Below, in pieces: positions 12,241-23,715 of a stretch of DNA of 64,000 bases. Source of the DNA: Dallia pectoralis (Eukaryota; Chordata; Actinopteri; Esociformes; Umbridae); assembly GCA_029465975.1 (NCBI GenBank), contig CM055736.1:11851205-11915204 (forward strand), written 5' to 3'. Below the pieces are notes generated by a model. The model did not search any database. It was not told the DNA's origin and saw nothing but the letters and a program-made list of their open reading frames with translations. Position 1 is the first letter of the stretch, and every line of letters begins with the position of its first letter. The position numbers and the translations under genes are program-made.

Positions 12241-13003
12241 TTTTTTTTCTCTCCCTCCCTCTCGCTCTTCCTCCCCCCCCCGCGCTCTCTTCCCCTCACT
12301 CTCTCTCCCCCTTCCTCTCTCCCCCAACCGCGCTCTCTCCCCAACCGCGCTCTCTCCCCAACCGCGCTCTCTCCCCCGCGCTCTCTCCCCCCTCGCTCTC
12401 TCCCCCACCGCGCTCCCCGCGCTCTCTCCCCCACCGCGCTCCCCCCGTGCTCTCTCCCCCACCGCGCTCTCTCCCCCACCACGCTCTCTCCCCCCACCGC
12501 GCTCTCTCCCCCTCGCTATCCCTCCCTCTCCCTCCCTCCCTCGCGCTCTCCCTCCCTCGCGCTCTCCCTCCCTCGCGCTCTCTCTCCCTCGCGCTCTCTC
12601 TCCCTCGCGCTCTCTCTCCCTCGCGCTCTCTCTCCCTCGCGCTCTCTCTCCCTCCCTCGCGCTCTCTCCCTCGCGCTCTCTCCCTCGCGCTCTCTCCCTC
12701 GCGCTCTCTCCCTCGCGCTCTCCCCTCGCGCTCTCTCCCTCGCGCTCTCTCTCCCTCGCGCTCTCTCTCCCTCCCCCGCGCTCTCTCTCCCTCCCTCGCG
12801 CTCTCTCTCCCTCCCTCGCGCTCTCTCTCCCTCGCGCTCTCTCTCCCTCCCTCGCGCTCTCTCTCCCTCCCTCGCGCTCTCTCTCCCTCCCTCGCGCTCT
12901 CTCTCCCTCCCTCGCGCTCTCTCTCCCTCCCTCGCGCTCTCTCTCCCTCCCTCGCGCTCTCTCTCCCTCTCTCGCTCCCTCGCGCTCGCTCTCCATCTCT
13001 CAC
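12241..13003. repeat. Pyrimidine-rich array with regular CGCG, unit CTCTCTCCCTCCCTCGCG
   Basis: About 760 bp almost free of purines on the plus strand except for the G of regularly spaced GCG. The left part uses CGCTCTCTCCCCCAC units. The right part uses CTCTCTCCCTCGCG (14 bp) and CTCTCTCCCTCCCTCGCG (18 bp). Frames of 235-267 codons on both strands (SLPRAL-like on plus, RERARE-like on minus) are repeat artefacts. Long mirror-symmetric polypyrimidine DNA can adopt triplex structures, and the many CpGs make it a dense methylation target. Confidence 0.97.
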
Positions 13004-13690
13004 ATGTTAGTAGCTTTCCCTTCTGATTTTTCTAAATGTCTTCCACTAAGCCCGACAGTTGGACATTTAAATTAGCCTTTTAATTAATTAAGAGTGTCTG
13101 AGTGCCATTTGGTAATCTGAATGATTGGATGACAATGTGAGGCAGGGTGGACTGCTACGATAATCCCCCTCTTTGGTAAACAGTGGGAAGAAGGGGGGCC
13201 ATGTATCCCCGGCGGGACGTTTCACATTAAACAGAATCCCGGTTAGACGTTCTGCAGCTCCGGCGGTGGCCGAGTAATTCAAATTGGCCCAAATCACATT
13301 ACACGGACAAACAGACTGGACGTCTGCCGGCCTCAATCACGACAGTACTGGTCCCGCCCGGGACACGTCACATGAGGTTAGAGCCCGACGCAAAAGAGCC
13401 AGGTCCACGTCACTGTGTGTGCCCGCAGGCGGCCCCACGCTTTCAGACAACACCGAATGACGCGGGATCCCTGCGATACCCATCGGTGAACACTGAATAC
13501 CACCAGGAAGCCAGACGTTAGTCAGTGTGTTGTCCTCAGAGAGAATAACACAGCCTACGCTCCGCTCATCACACTGTACACCGCTCTGAAGGGATAAAGT
13601 GAGTTTAATGAGCCGCCGTCCTGTGCTTATTACATCAGATCAGAGCCTGTGATTAAGCCCACCCGGCAACGCCAGAGAGGATCCATTACT
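13004..13690. other. Unique DNA, no gene seen
   Basis: AT-rich start with TTAATTAATTAAG near 13080, then more GC-rich. No recognisable gene, RNA or element. Confidence 0.45.
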
Positions 13691-13790
13691 GTACGCACAG
13701 AGGGGACGTACGCACAGAGAGGACGTACGCACAGAGAGGACGTACGCACAGAGAGGATGTACGCACAGAGAGGATGTACGCACAGGCCTG
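13691..13790. repeat. 17-bp minisatellite, unit GTACGCACAGAGAGGAC
   Basis: Six copies beginning at 13691, 13708, 13725, 13742, 13759 and 13776. The last base pairs vary between GGAC and GGAT. The short frames across it are artefacts. Confidence 0.95.
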
Positions 13791-15811
13791 ACTGCCTCGG
13801 CTCAGCATGGCGACCACGGACGGGAACGTGCTGCCGAGAGAGGTCACAGTGCCAATGTAACGGGGACAAAGAGTTAGACGGGCGTACCAAAATCCCATTA
13901 CCGTCCGTAACGCGGTTGTGTCACGATTTCCCCATCCCGTGTCACCCCACGGCCGCGGAGCCCAGGCCCCTTTAATGACGCCCCGCCAGAAAGGTCTCTT
14001 CAGACTCGCACCGGCGTGAACGGGGGAAAAGACGTCTGGGTACACGAATAAAGGGATTGGTTTGCTCCAGGCGGAGCAGGAATTGGTCTATCACGACTCC
14101 CCGATCGAGGTTTGTGAGTAAGGAAGGCAGAGTGAGCGATGCAGACGTAATGGGGATGGAAAGACAGGAGAACACTAGAGCTGCTGGATCGTAGGGTTTT
14201 CTGCACATTCCTTGCATTCTGATTCCCGGTAGGGTTTTTTGCAGGGCGGGTTAGCCGCCACGGTCAACAGCAAATTGACACTTTACAGTCTGGTGGTGCC
14301 GGTGGCTATTGGTCACTCATCACACACAGTACCCAGTGCAGAAATAACAGCCACTTCTATCTGCCACATCAGTTCCACATCCAATCTGATCATCAGATTC
14401 CTAAATCTACCAATATACATTCACCAATCAATGATAAAGCAAGTAATTGCCTTTTATTCGTCATCGTTCAGGCTGGTTGCCAGCGGAAAAATACTAACAA
14501 AAGCAAATCTCGCAACCTCTCGCAAATTTAATGCGGAAACACTAATTGATTCATCTTGGTTGACATGTAACATTTTGTGTATGGACATATTAATATTTCA
14601 CACGAAAAAGACCCAAACAAAATATTATCTACAAGTTTTATGGACCATCAGGTTTCAATGCCAACTTAAAGCCATAGAAAGTGGCATGCTAGCTAACAAA
14701 ATAGCTGAGCCAGTCATATGTGTATGACCTATAGATAAGAATACTTAACGACAGACGACCTGAAATCTCCAATATATATATATATTTGATGCGCTTACAC
14801 TAGTGGGTATCTGTTGCAAAAGGTGACAGCTGACATTTTAGGTGCAAATATATTGACATGTGCTCTTTATCACAATAAACTGCACAGAGTGAATAAGCCT
14901 ATAGTTTCGACTTCTGGTAGGCTTTGTTTATTTTTCACTATACAATTTAGTTTAAGCCTAATACGTGTAAATGTTACATCGTACAATATGCGGTAAGTTT
15001 GTGCTTTACGTGATGTTATTATTCATTTTAGAATGTGAAGTGAAAAAATGTGTTTTACATTTTCCGACCATTCTTAAACTTTTATCTCGTTTTTTTATAC
15101 TGCATCCATGTCATATCATCTTCGTAAATATTAATGTCCATACATTTTCCTTTACTGTCAGGTGTATACTATACATTATTTCAAACAATTATCCGGTACA
15201 ATGTCACTCAAAATTCAATTCCAACACCCTCTTGTTAGATCCTCTATTTTTGGCCTTAAGTGGTGCAAAAACACGACCTTTTACATAAAAGCTATTGTCC
15301 ACCTCCGCATTTTATCTTTGTAAGGCTACAGTAGTCAAAAACTCAAAAGGCATCATAATCAACAGTACCACCGGAATAGCAATATGAACTGAAATGTCCC
15401 CATTGGTTTCGCAGAGTCGGGAAAAGAGGTGGCGAGAGAAGAATATGATTAAGTCAAATTGGAAATGTGCTACTGCTACTAAAAGGACAATCAGCAGAGA
15501 CTTGCTCAGTGATGATAGAGCAGGGTCATTTCCCATAGAGCCGCAATCACTTCTGCCTTGTTGAACCAGAGCTGATATATAAGCACTGTAGCTGTCCACC
15601 AATCTATGCAGTATTCACCCAGAGATATTTAACGGCTCCAGTGTGACGACTACGGTGAAAACGAACAACCTTCGTTCCCTTCCACTAAAACAATGTTTGT
15701 CCTGACACTAGCACAAAAACAGATCAGAGACAAAACGACACACGTGTGGATCGCCTTCTTGTTTTTATAGTGTTTTTATAGCCACTAGGAAGGGGGAAAG
15801 AAGCACCACGT
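13791..15811. other. Unique DNA; AT-rich with one 162-codon frame
   Basis: CpG-containing to about 14230, then strongly AT-rich to 15300. A plus frame at 14239-14727 (162 codons) stays open through AT-rich unique DNA, where stops should be frequent. Its peptide is hydrophobic in places and has no domain I recognise. Without splice, homology or transcript evidence I do not call it a gene. A short TA run lies near 14772. Confidence 0.4.
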
Positions 15812-17131
15812 AGACATTAGACATTAAGGGCATATAATATAGGGGCTAACGCTACCTCACATAAGGGCTAACGCTACCTCTATAGACATTACATATGGGC
15901 TAACGCTACCTCTATAGACATTACCGGTACATATAATATAGGGGCTAACGCTACCTCACATAAGGGCTAACGCTACCTCTATAGACATTACATATGGGCT
16001 AACGCTACCTCTATAGACATTACCGGTACATAAGGGCTAACGCTGCCTCTATAGACATTACCGGTACATAAGGGCTAACGCTGCCTCTATAGACATTACC
16101 GGTACATAAGGGCTAACGCTGCCTCTATAGACATTACCGGTACACAAGGGCTAACGCTGCCTCTATAGACATTACCGGTACATAAGGGCTAACGCTGCCT
16201 CTATAGACATTACCGGTACACAAGGGCTAACGCTGCCTCTATAGACATTACATAAGGGCTAACGCTGCCTCTATAGACATTACTTAAGGGCTAACGCTGC
16301 CTCTATAGACATTACCGGTACATAAGGGTTAATGCTGCCTCTATAGACATTACATAAGGGCTAACGCTGCCTCTATAGACATTACATAAGGGCTAACGCT
16401 GCCTCTATAGACATTACATAAGGGCTAACGCTGCCTCTATAGACATCACATAAGGGCTAACGCTGCCTCTATAGACATTACATAAGGGCTAACGCTGCCT
16501 CTATAGACATTACATAAGGGCTAATGCTGCCTCTATAGACATTACATAAGGGCTAACGCTGCCTCTATAGACATTACATAAGGGCTAACGCTGCCTCTAT
16601 AGACATTACATAAGGGTTAACGCTGCCTCTATAGACATTACATAGGGGCTAACGCTGCCTCTATATACATTACATAAGGGCTAATGCTGCCTCTATAGAC
16701 ATTACATAAGGGCTAACGCTGCCTCTATAGACATCACATAAGGGCTAACGCTGCCTCTGTAGACATCACATAAGGGCTAACGCTGCCTCTACAGACATCA
16801 CATAAGGACTAACGCTGCCTCTATAGACATTACATAAGGGTTAACGCTGCCTCTATAGACATTACATAGGGGCTAACGCTGCATCTATAGACATTACATA
16901 GGGGCTAACGCGGCCTCTATAGACATTACATAAGGGCTAATGTTGCCTCTATAGACATTACATAGGGGCTAACGCTGTCTCTATAGACATTACATAAGGG
17001 CTAACGCTGCCTCTATAGACATTACATAAGGGCTAACGCTGCCTCTATAGACATTACATAAGGCTTAACGCTGCCTCTATAGACATTACATAAGGGCTAA
17101 CGCTGCCTCTATAGACATTACATAAGGGTTA
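15812..17131. repeat. 32-bp minisatellite with 38-bp and 99-bp higher-order forms
   Basis: About 40 copies of a unit built from CATAAGGGCTAACGCTGC and CTCTATAGACATTA. Units in the first part carry an extra CCGGTA (38 bp). The leftmost units read GCTACC where later ones read GCTGCC. The motif CATATAATATAGG at 15831 recurs at 15930, marking a 99-bp composite repeat. The variant distribution shows growth by local duplication. No coding content. Confidence 0.98.
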
Positions 17132-17224
17132 ATCCTTACTGTGTGACTGGATGGTGGAAGCATTTTGTCAGTCTGTACAGCATTTTGCCATGCATTACAC
17201 ACGTGGAGATGCTTTGGCTAAAAG

Positions 17225-17346
17225 CAAATTACACACACACACGCGCCGGAAGGCACACAACACGTGCAGACACACACACGCGCACACAGACAGGCAGTCA
17301 CACAGGCACACCACATACACACGCGTAGACACACACACACACAAAC
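17225..17346. repeat. Imperfect CA microsatellite
   Basis: CA-rich tract with interspersed CGCG, GACA and GGCA variants. Frames through it are artefacts. Confidence 0.9.
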
Positions 17347-17659
17347 ACTTATAATAAATATATTTGCACATTGCAATTTCCTCAGAGCGCAGGCTAATGA
17401 TAATGACATTCCTTGGCCTCAGCTCCTAGAAACATCAACTGTAAGGTTACAGAAGGATTTCCAAGGCAACTCACGGTGTTCGGATCGATGATGACGATCT
17501 GTAGATTAGGTCTGTACAGATATGTATGTAGATATTGTGAATTATTACAGAGATACGAGACTGTCTGTAGAGGTACACATGTGGTGTAGGATAAGGACAC
17601 AACATGATACGAAAGGAAAACTACTCAGATAGTGACCTCTAGGAATTAAAATAAAATCA

Positions 17660-17908
17660 CATAAGGCAAACTGCGGTAGCTATTAAAGTTTTACTAGGAA
17701 GTACAAAATTACTTGCCAGTAAAATTGTTATGTATCTGAATCTGAATTTAAGTTTTTTAGATACAATAGCAGACCTACAGTATATATGTTTGCGTACACA
17801 TTTATTAATGGTCTTTTCTGGGCCACAATTCATTCAGAATTAACCGATTACAAAACAAATGTTAATGTACTACTGCGCCCCTGAGCTAAAACATTTGCAC
17901 TACCCTGA
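17660..17908. mobile_element. Degraded hAT-like MITE related to 40128-40398
   Basis: Matches the better-preserved copy at 40128-40398 along most of its length. Shared landmarks in order are GCAAACT, TGCGGTAG, a TTGCCAG/ATGCCAG motif, GTTATGTATCTGAATCTGAA, TAGACC-like ACAGTAT, TCTTTTCTGG, and a right end of GCCC...GAG..TAAAA followed by CCCTG. The terminal repeats are too decayed to show a target duplication. Confidence 0.6.
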
Positions 17909-20900
17909 TATATATAGTAAGATGAATGTTACTGTTCTGCCAACTCTGAAATGATGTCCACTCTGAGGAGCCATTCTCTTGGCTCATTAGCAACGTAAAC
18001 AAAATAAATCACATTTACTTTGAAATCAGTTCGCGGTGAATCACCCAGGGAGAAGAGGGCAGTGACTCCACCCCTGTGGTGAACTCGAAGCTAAGCACCG
18101 CTAAGCATCGCTCCCGTCCAGTTCCTTAATAGGTGATTGATTGTAGTCATTACATATGGAGGCCAGATCATATTGGTCTGATGGTTTATGGTCAGCGTGG
18201 AGTCAATTCCTGTCAGGCTGGATTGATTAGTGAACTAGGATGGTTAAACATGTCATGTTCTTCTATCGGGTTGATTGTGCTTGTTTCGATAACTGCCTGG
18301 TTAGAACAATACGAGATTGACCGTCTATGAAAGGGACGCGCTGTAATCAATCGAACGTTGCAATATCCAGGTGAAGAAGCACGATGGGTCTTTAATGGTT
18401 ATCAGCAGTATCTCCGTGTGTCCCTGACATTATCAACCTCCCTGTGAAAGCTGTGATCCAACGCCTTGTTGTGTAACAGGGGCCCTCGAATATTAAACAA
18501 GGCGGAAGATGTGACAAATGTATTTGTCATTTTCAACATTTACGCTCGTCGTCATCGAAAAAGATCTTCTGTGTACCAACAATAATTGACCCGCTGGCAA
18601 AAACAAGACTAGGAAGTGAATAAAAAGGGAACGTTTTGAATATGAGGTATTAGTGTCAGTCTGGTGTTCTGTGACAAGTGACAGCATCATAAGATGACAG
18701 TGCTTCAGTCACGGCGTCTCTCAAAACCCCGCCCCCACGTTTGATTGTGTTTATTGCCTCCGACCATCTGCAGTTGATAACCCTTGACTGAACAAGCTGT
18801 TAGTCAGCCCCAAGTGGGAGTACGGAGGAAAATAGGCCATCCTTTCAGATGGCTTTCAGGTCACGGCTAACTACTGCTCTCGAAAACATTACTATAAAAA
18901 CCAGTGAGACAATCAATTGCACGCACACAAAACAGATAACTAGCGGTTTACCTCAAAAGTAAAACAATATGCTTCTAAAAAGCTTTTGGAATATCCATTA
19001 TGGCCAGCAAAACACCTGCGCCCATGTTGGACAATTCCAGTCCAGAAAGCTCATCCTGACAAAATGGACGAAGTTTTAGAATCGAGAGGCATGTGCAAAT
19101 CTTCATGTAAATGTGTGTGTGTATTGTCTGGAGGTTCAGCTATTTACAAAAGCATGGAGAAAAATAATGGAGAGAGCAACAAATAGAGGAGAGAGACAGA
19201 TGATCACCTTTCGTGCTTCATTGATGTCAGATGCATCTAAACATAGATCCCGGCCGGGGCCCTTCGGAGAGACGCTGAGCCGGGGAAACATTTAAAGAAT
19301 GCCAAATGGTTTCCCTGTCAATAGATGGATAAACATGAATGGGAATTTGAGCGGGACTATTTTTAGCAGGATGGTCATGCCGAGCCGTTATAGTGGAGTC
19401 ACAATCCCACAATCAAAAATGGACCATAAATGCTTATAGAGGAACTGGAAACTAGGCTTAAAAGTGGAACAAACCGAACTCACTCTGTTTAGTGAGTATC
19501 AATGTGCACAGATACCACGATCATAAGACACAGCAGGAAGTGTAAATCACACCACATCTGAGAAGTGACTGACAGAGAGGTTATCCAAACTGCTAATCCC
19601 CCCCCGGTCCGGCCCTTACTGTCCACCTGACCCCACCTACACGACCCCGCCCACCTGACCCCTGCCCATGTGACCATGTGGAGACACTGACCATGTTCTG
19701 ACAAGCTGCATGAGGAACCCGTGAGAAGTAATGTAAAGACACGCTGGCTAAAATGCCAGAGAAAATGAGGTGACGAGAAAACAGTCAAATCCGAGGACTG
19801 TGCATTTCTGTAACTGTGACCCCGAATATGATCTCACAAAAGAGAGACGGACTTTAATATTGGGCTGGTCAGATTGGTAATCTTATTGACTCAGCGTCAA
19901 TCAAAGTTATTCCGAGGTTGATGAGAACCAACCAACTGAAGAACACTTTATCGGTTTAGGAGCAACACATGGCGGTCTGAAATATAATTCCGCCACTTCG
20001 GGACACCAATTAAAATCAAAACATATCGCCTGGCAGTGTGTGTGTGCTATCTAAAACATACCGCAGGCTTACGAAACGATAATCTTCAAGAGCACAGTAG
20101 CATCTCTCTCAGTGGATCGGAAAAACATTTAAAATAACATAATTGGAACCACACTGCAGGTGAAAAAGCTCCATGAAGAATTAATCCATCCATCAACTGT
20201 CCCATTTATGTCCTGCCATCATGACTCCGGTCTGAGTGGCTGTGACTTGACGCTAATGCTTGTTTGGCTTATTAGTCCAGCGCTGTTCTCAGCGTTTCAT
20301 CCAGCTCCCAAATCAATGAACCCCTTTTAAATGGACTAAAACAACTGTGACCTTCAGGGGCCAAGCTGGTGGCGACCTCAAACCAAATTGCCTTGTGATT
20401 GATTTTGAAAGAGGAACACTTGTTTATTTGCCGATTTATTCCGCGGCCCAATGTGTGCACATGTGTGCACATGCTACATCTCCCACTAGCATTACGGCAA
20501 CACACACACGGAGGCACATACACTCACGCACACACGTGCGCACACACACGCACACATATACTGAACAAACAGAATATACCAACAGGATACAGAGCTTGTC
20601 CTGGCCAATAGACATCTTTCAGTTAGTACACAAAAAACGTCATCAGGCAGAATGAGTGTGTCCACAGCAGACAGCTGGCCTATATTTCCAGTGTTGCTTT
20701 GAACGATCCATCCGAGCGGCACTGATCGTCATAGAAACGCACATAAAACACCGCCAGTAATAGTTGAGATATTACTCCAACCAGTGCTAACTTTGCCTCG
20801 TCTGAAATGTGATCGTCACCCTGAAACCCTGAGACGGCTTGCTGGGAGAACATTGGTCAATTCATTATTTGTTTTCAGTATAATGTAAGCCTGGGGAGTC

Positions 20901-22245
20901 TCTGTCCTAAATTCAATCACATCTGCCAGGCTCCTCACCTACCCCAGGAGGCATAATCCTTGTTGATAGGCACCTAAACGTATCCTGGGTCAGTTGTGGT
21001 ACACTGGAGGTAGAGGTAGACTCTTCACTTTCCCGAGGACGAACATTTGCCATGCTTGACGTGATCCTATTTTGAATGGCTCTGTGCGGTAATAAGATCA
21101 TTTGTCTTGTGCCAGGGGTAGATAATCCATAATTGTCATACTGGGGCAGCGAAGACAGATGTGATAGACTAAGCCCAGACGCACCTTTCCGGAAAGCCCT
21201 CGCAAACCCGCCGCTCTCGACCAAACGGTCATTTTGCCGTCTGGAAAATCAGAGAATCTAATAAGAGCGGGAGCCGGGGTACAACGGGAAAACAAAATGA
21301 AAAACCCCGGGCAGCTGAGATGAGAATGCGAGTCAAGGTTTCCATATTTCACAATTATGATAAGAGAGACACTAAAGACTCCCTGTCTGTTGTGTCCACT
21401 GACTGTGTTCTTCCTACTGAGATAAAGTGTCTTAAGAAACTCCCAGCAGCACATTATTAGATGAAATGCCATCTGGGCTTCCTCGGCCCAGACATCATCT
21501 AATTCAGTGTGAGGGGATCAGGATTTGAAGACAGAACGAGGCACTCTGACCCTCCTGACACTCCTTCGTTCACTCTTGGTCCTTCATCTTATTGCCATTA
21601 CAGCACGGTAGTTTTTCTGTCAGTCTTCCGTACTCATCAGGTTTCCTACTTAGTTCCTCACTAGAGCAAATCTAAAGACCAGCGACAGCGAGAGATTTTG
21701 GCTCAGCTACGAAGCCTTTCCCCCTACATGTTTTATTAGAGGGCCATTGAGTCGAAGTTCTCGCCGTGTGTATATATTAGAATTCAGAGGATTAACTAAA
21801 ATAACTGGAAAGAGCGTGTTTTCACAGCTATAGACAGACAATCCGATTATCATATAGAGATCACGGTCGCCATGGAAACCCAAGATCTCGGATGGTGTGA
21901 ATACTCCCCCCCTATCAAACGTGTCCCCTGACACTATAGAGAAATCTGAGAGAAAAGTAAACTCTTAAAAATAGAAATTATTTTTTTCTCCTTTTTCTTG
22001 ATTTTCATTAGTACATAGTACAGACTTAGTACAGACCTACTACAGACCTGCTGCAGGTCCTACGAAATAGACATTTCCAATATTTGCCTAACTGAAAAAA
22101 ACAGGCAAAACATATGCCTATGTCTGCTTTTACACACGCATAATATACTCCCTTTAGCCACGGTCATTATCTCTGGACTATTTACCTAAACAAGTGGCCT
22201 ACAATAAATGCATAAAGACCTACCCTTATGGATCACAAAAGTCCT
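17909..22245. other. 4.3 kb of mostly unique DNA, no gene seen
   Basis: All open frames are under 125 codons with no recognised domain. A short imperfect CA tract lies at about 20498-20560. The block around 20220-20450 is low in simple repeats and has a conserved-element look (TTATTAGTCC, TTGTTTATTTG), which cannot be tested here. No transposon ends were identified. Confidence 0.45.
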
Positions 22246-22335
22246 GTGTAGCTCAGTTGGTTTGATCCACAAGGGTTGCCAGTACAGAAACAAATGATCT
22301 AACAACTGTCTGGACAAAGGTATGGGCTAAATTAT
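22246..22335 (+). mobile_element. tRNA-derived SINE remnant with internal deletion
   Basis: GTGTAGCTCAGTTGG at 22246-22260 is a good pol III A-box (TAGCTCAGTTGG). It is followed immediately by TTTGATCCAC, which resembles a B-box, so the roughly 35 bases that normally separate the boxes are missing. The downstream GGGTTGCCAGTACAG and the tail TGTCTGGACAAAGGTATG...GCTAAAT match the general order of the teleost tRNA-SINE whose tail reads CTGGATAAGAG...CTAAATG. Not a functional tRNA gene. Confidence 0.6.
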
Positions 22336-22635
22336 TTAACTGTAAGAACTTAAAATAGACTAATGCATCAATATCCCCGAAACCCAATATTTCTTTATCT
22401 GAAGATCAAAGGCCTCTGTGTAAAAGTTCCAATCAACTGGCAGGGGTGAAAATAAGCCATTTTAAAGGTTGGCTAAAAAAGATCTGTCAACATTTGTCTG
22501 GGGAGTAAAGCTGGTGCCAGGGGAGGCTGAGTGTGAGGGGGACTCGACGAGACTCTTTCTCGCAGGCAGAGGAATAGAAGGCTGATGTTCGGAGGGGGCA
22601 TGGCTCTACTTCTCCTATGGGAGTTATTGGGGATG

Positions 22636-23060
22636 GAGGAAGAGGAGACGGGGGGAGAGAGCGATGGGGAAGAGAGAGACAGGGGGAGAGAGAGACAGGG
22701 GAGAGAGAGACAGGGGGAGAGAGAGACAGGGGGAGAGAGAGACAGGGGGAGAGAGAGACAGGGGGAGAGAGAGATGGGGGGAGAGTGAGAGGGAGACAGG
22801 GAAGAGTGAGACAGGGGGAGAGAGAGAGAGGAGAAAGGGGAAGAGAGAGAGGAGAAAGAGGAAGAGAGAGAGGAGAAAGAGGAAGAGAGAGAGGAGAAAG
22901 GGGAAGAGAGAGAGGAGAAAGAGGAAGAGAGAGAGGAGAAAGGGGAAGAGAGAGAGGAGAAAGAGGAAGAGAGAGAGGAGAAAGAGGAAGAGAGAGAGGA
23001 GAAAGGGGAGAGGGAGACAGGGGAGAGGGAGACAGGGGGATGAGGAGAGGGAGACAGGGC
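22636..23060. repeat. Purine-rich array, GGGGGAGAGAGAGACA then 21-bp GGAGAAAGAGGAAGAGAGAGA
   Basis: Left part (22670-22800) repeats AGAGAGACAGGGGG. Right part (22815-23005) repeats a 21-bp unit in which GAAAGAGG and GAAAGGGG forms alternate. The strand is almost pure purine for over 400 bp. Frames of 144-264 codons (GERGRER on plus, PLSLFLF-like on minus) follow from the repeat. Confidence 0.97.
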
Positions 23061-23529
23061 ACGATTCCATCACAAGTCTGTGTGGAGGAGATAACTGAAG
23101 CTGAGAGTCGTTGGAATGCTTGTTACCGTGCAGGACCATCTGCAAGCAGAATTAACACACGCTGCTGTAATTCCTATCTTTCTACTGCTCCCCACGTTCC
23201 CTTCCAGCCCCTCTGTTTCAGCGTCCGTCTCCCTCCCTCATTCTCTCAGACTCTTCTCAAACACCAAAACAAACAATGTTACTGTACATCTACAATGGCT
23301 GGACATGAAGTGGTGAACTACACATACGTGCTGCTGCAGTCTGACCATCCAAGCAGTTCCATGCTACATCCACCCCCTATTCTCTCACCGCGACCTAGAA
23401 AGCTTTCGTAAATTAAAAAAGGTGGAGCGAATCCATTAGAGAACTGATGTACAGCTCTCAATGTCACTCGCATTATAAAGGAAACGTGTTAACAGCCGTC
23501 ATGGGATTTAATGACATATCACACTGATG
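23061..23529. other. Unique DNA, nothing recognised
   Basis: No recognisable gene or element between the purine array and the Tc1-like fragment. Confidence 0.45.
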
Positions 23530-23715
23530 AGCCCAAACATTATGACCATAATGCCAAAACAGCGGCGAACTGCCGAGACGTAGATTCTGCAAGACCCCTG
23601 AACGTGTCCTGTGGTATCTGGCACGACCAGCAGATCCTTCTTGTCCTGTGAGTTGCGTGGCGGAACCGCCATGGATCGTACTTCTGTTCTTATTGAGATC
23701 AGGGGAATTTGTATG
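23530..23715 (-). pseudogene. Tc1/mariner-type transposase, C-terminal fragment
   Basis: On the minus strand one frame reads WSCQIPQDTFRGLAEST followed by RQFAAVLAL. This matches the end of Tc1-like transposases, where an IPQ..F..L..SMPRR..AV motif follows the catalytic Glu helix. Upstream the frame is broken by stops, and the SPDLNPIE motif expected about 40 residues earlier is not readable. The rest of the transposase is missing. On the plus strand the fragment begins near GAGCCCAAACATTATGACC, probably close to the element end. It is an inactive fossil. Confidence 0.65.

Noticed and set aside
12207..13010. Ser/Arg/Leu- and Arg/Glu-rich frames of 235-267 codons
   Set aside because: Composition artefact of the CTCTCTCCCTCGCG array, open on both strands.
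18060..18130. Possible 5S rRNA-derived sequence (CTCGAAGCTAAGCACC)
   Set aside because: Only about 15 bases resemble the 5S box A region, and the rest of the 5S sequence is absent.
22246..22335. Functional tRNA gene
   Set aside because: The A-box is good, but the anticodon arm and spacer are deleted and the downstream sequence follows a SINE tail.
22617..23411. 264-codon GERGRER frame continuing into unique DNA
   Set aside because: The repeat explains the first two-thirds. The remaining 100 codons have no recognised domain and could be open by chance.
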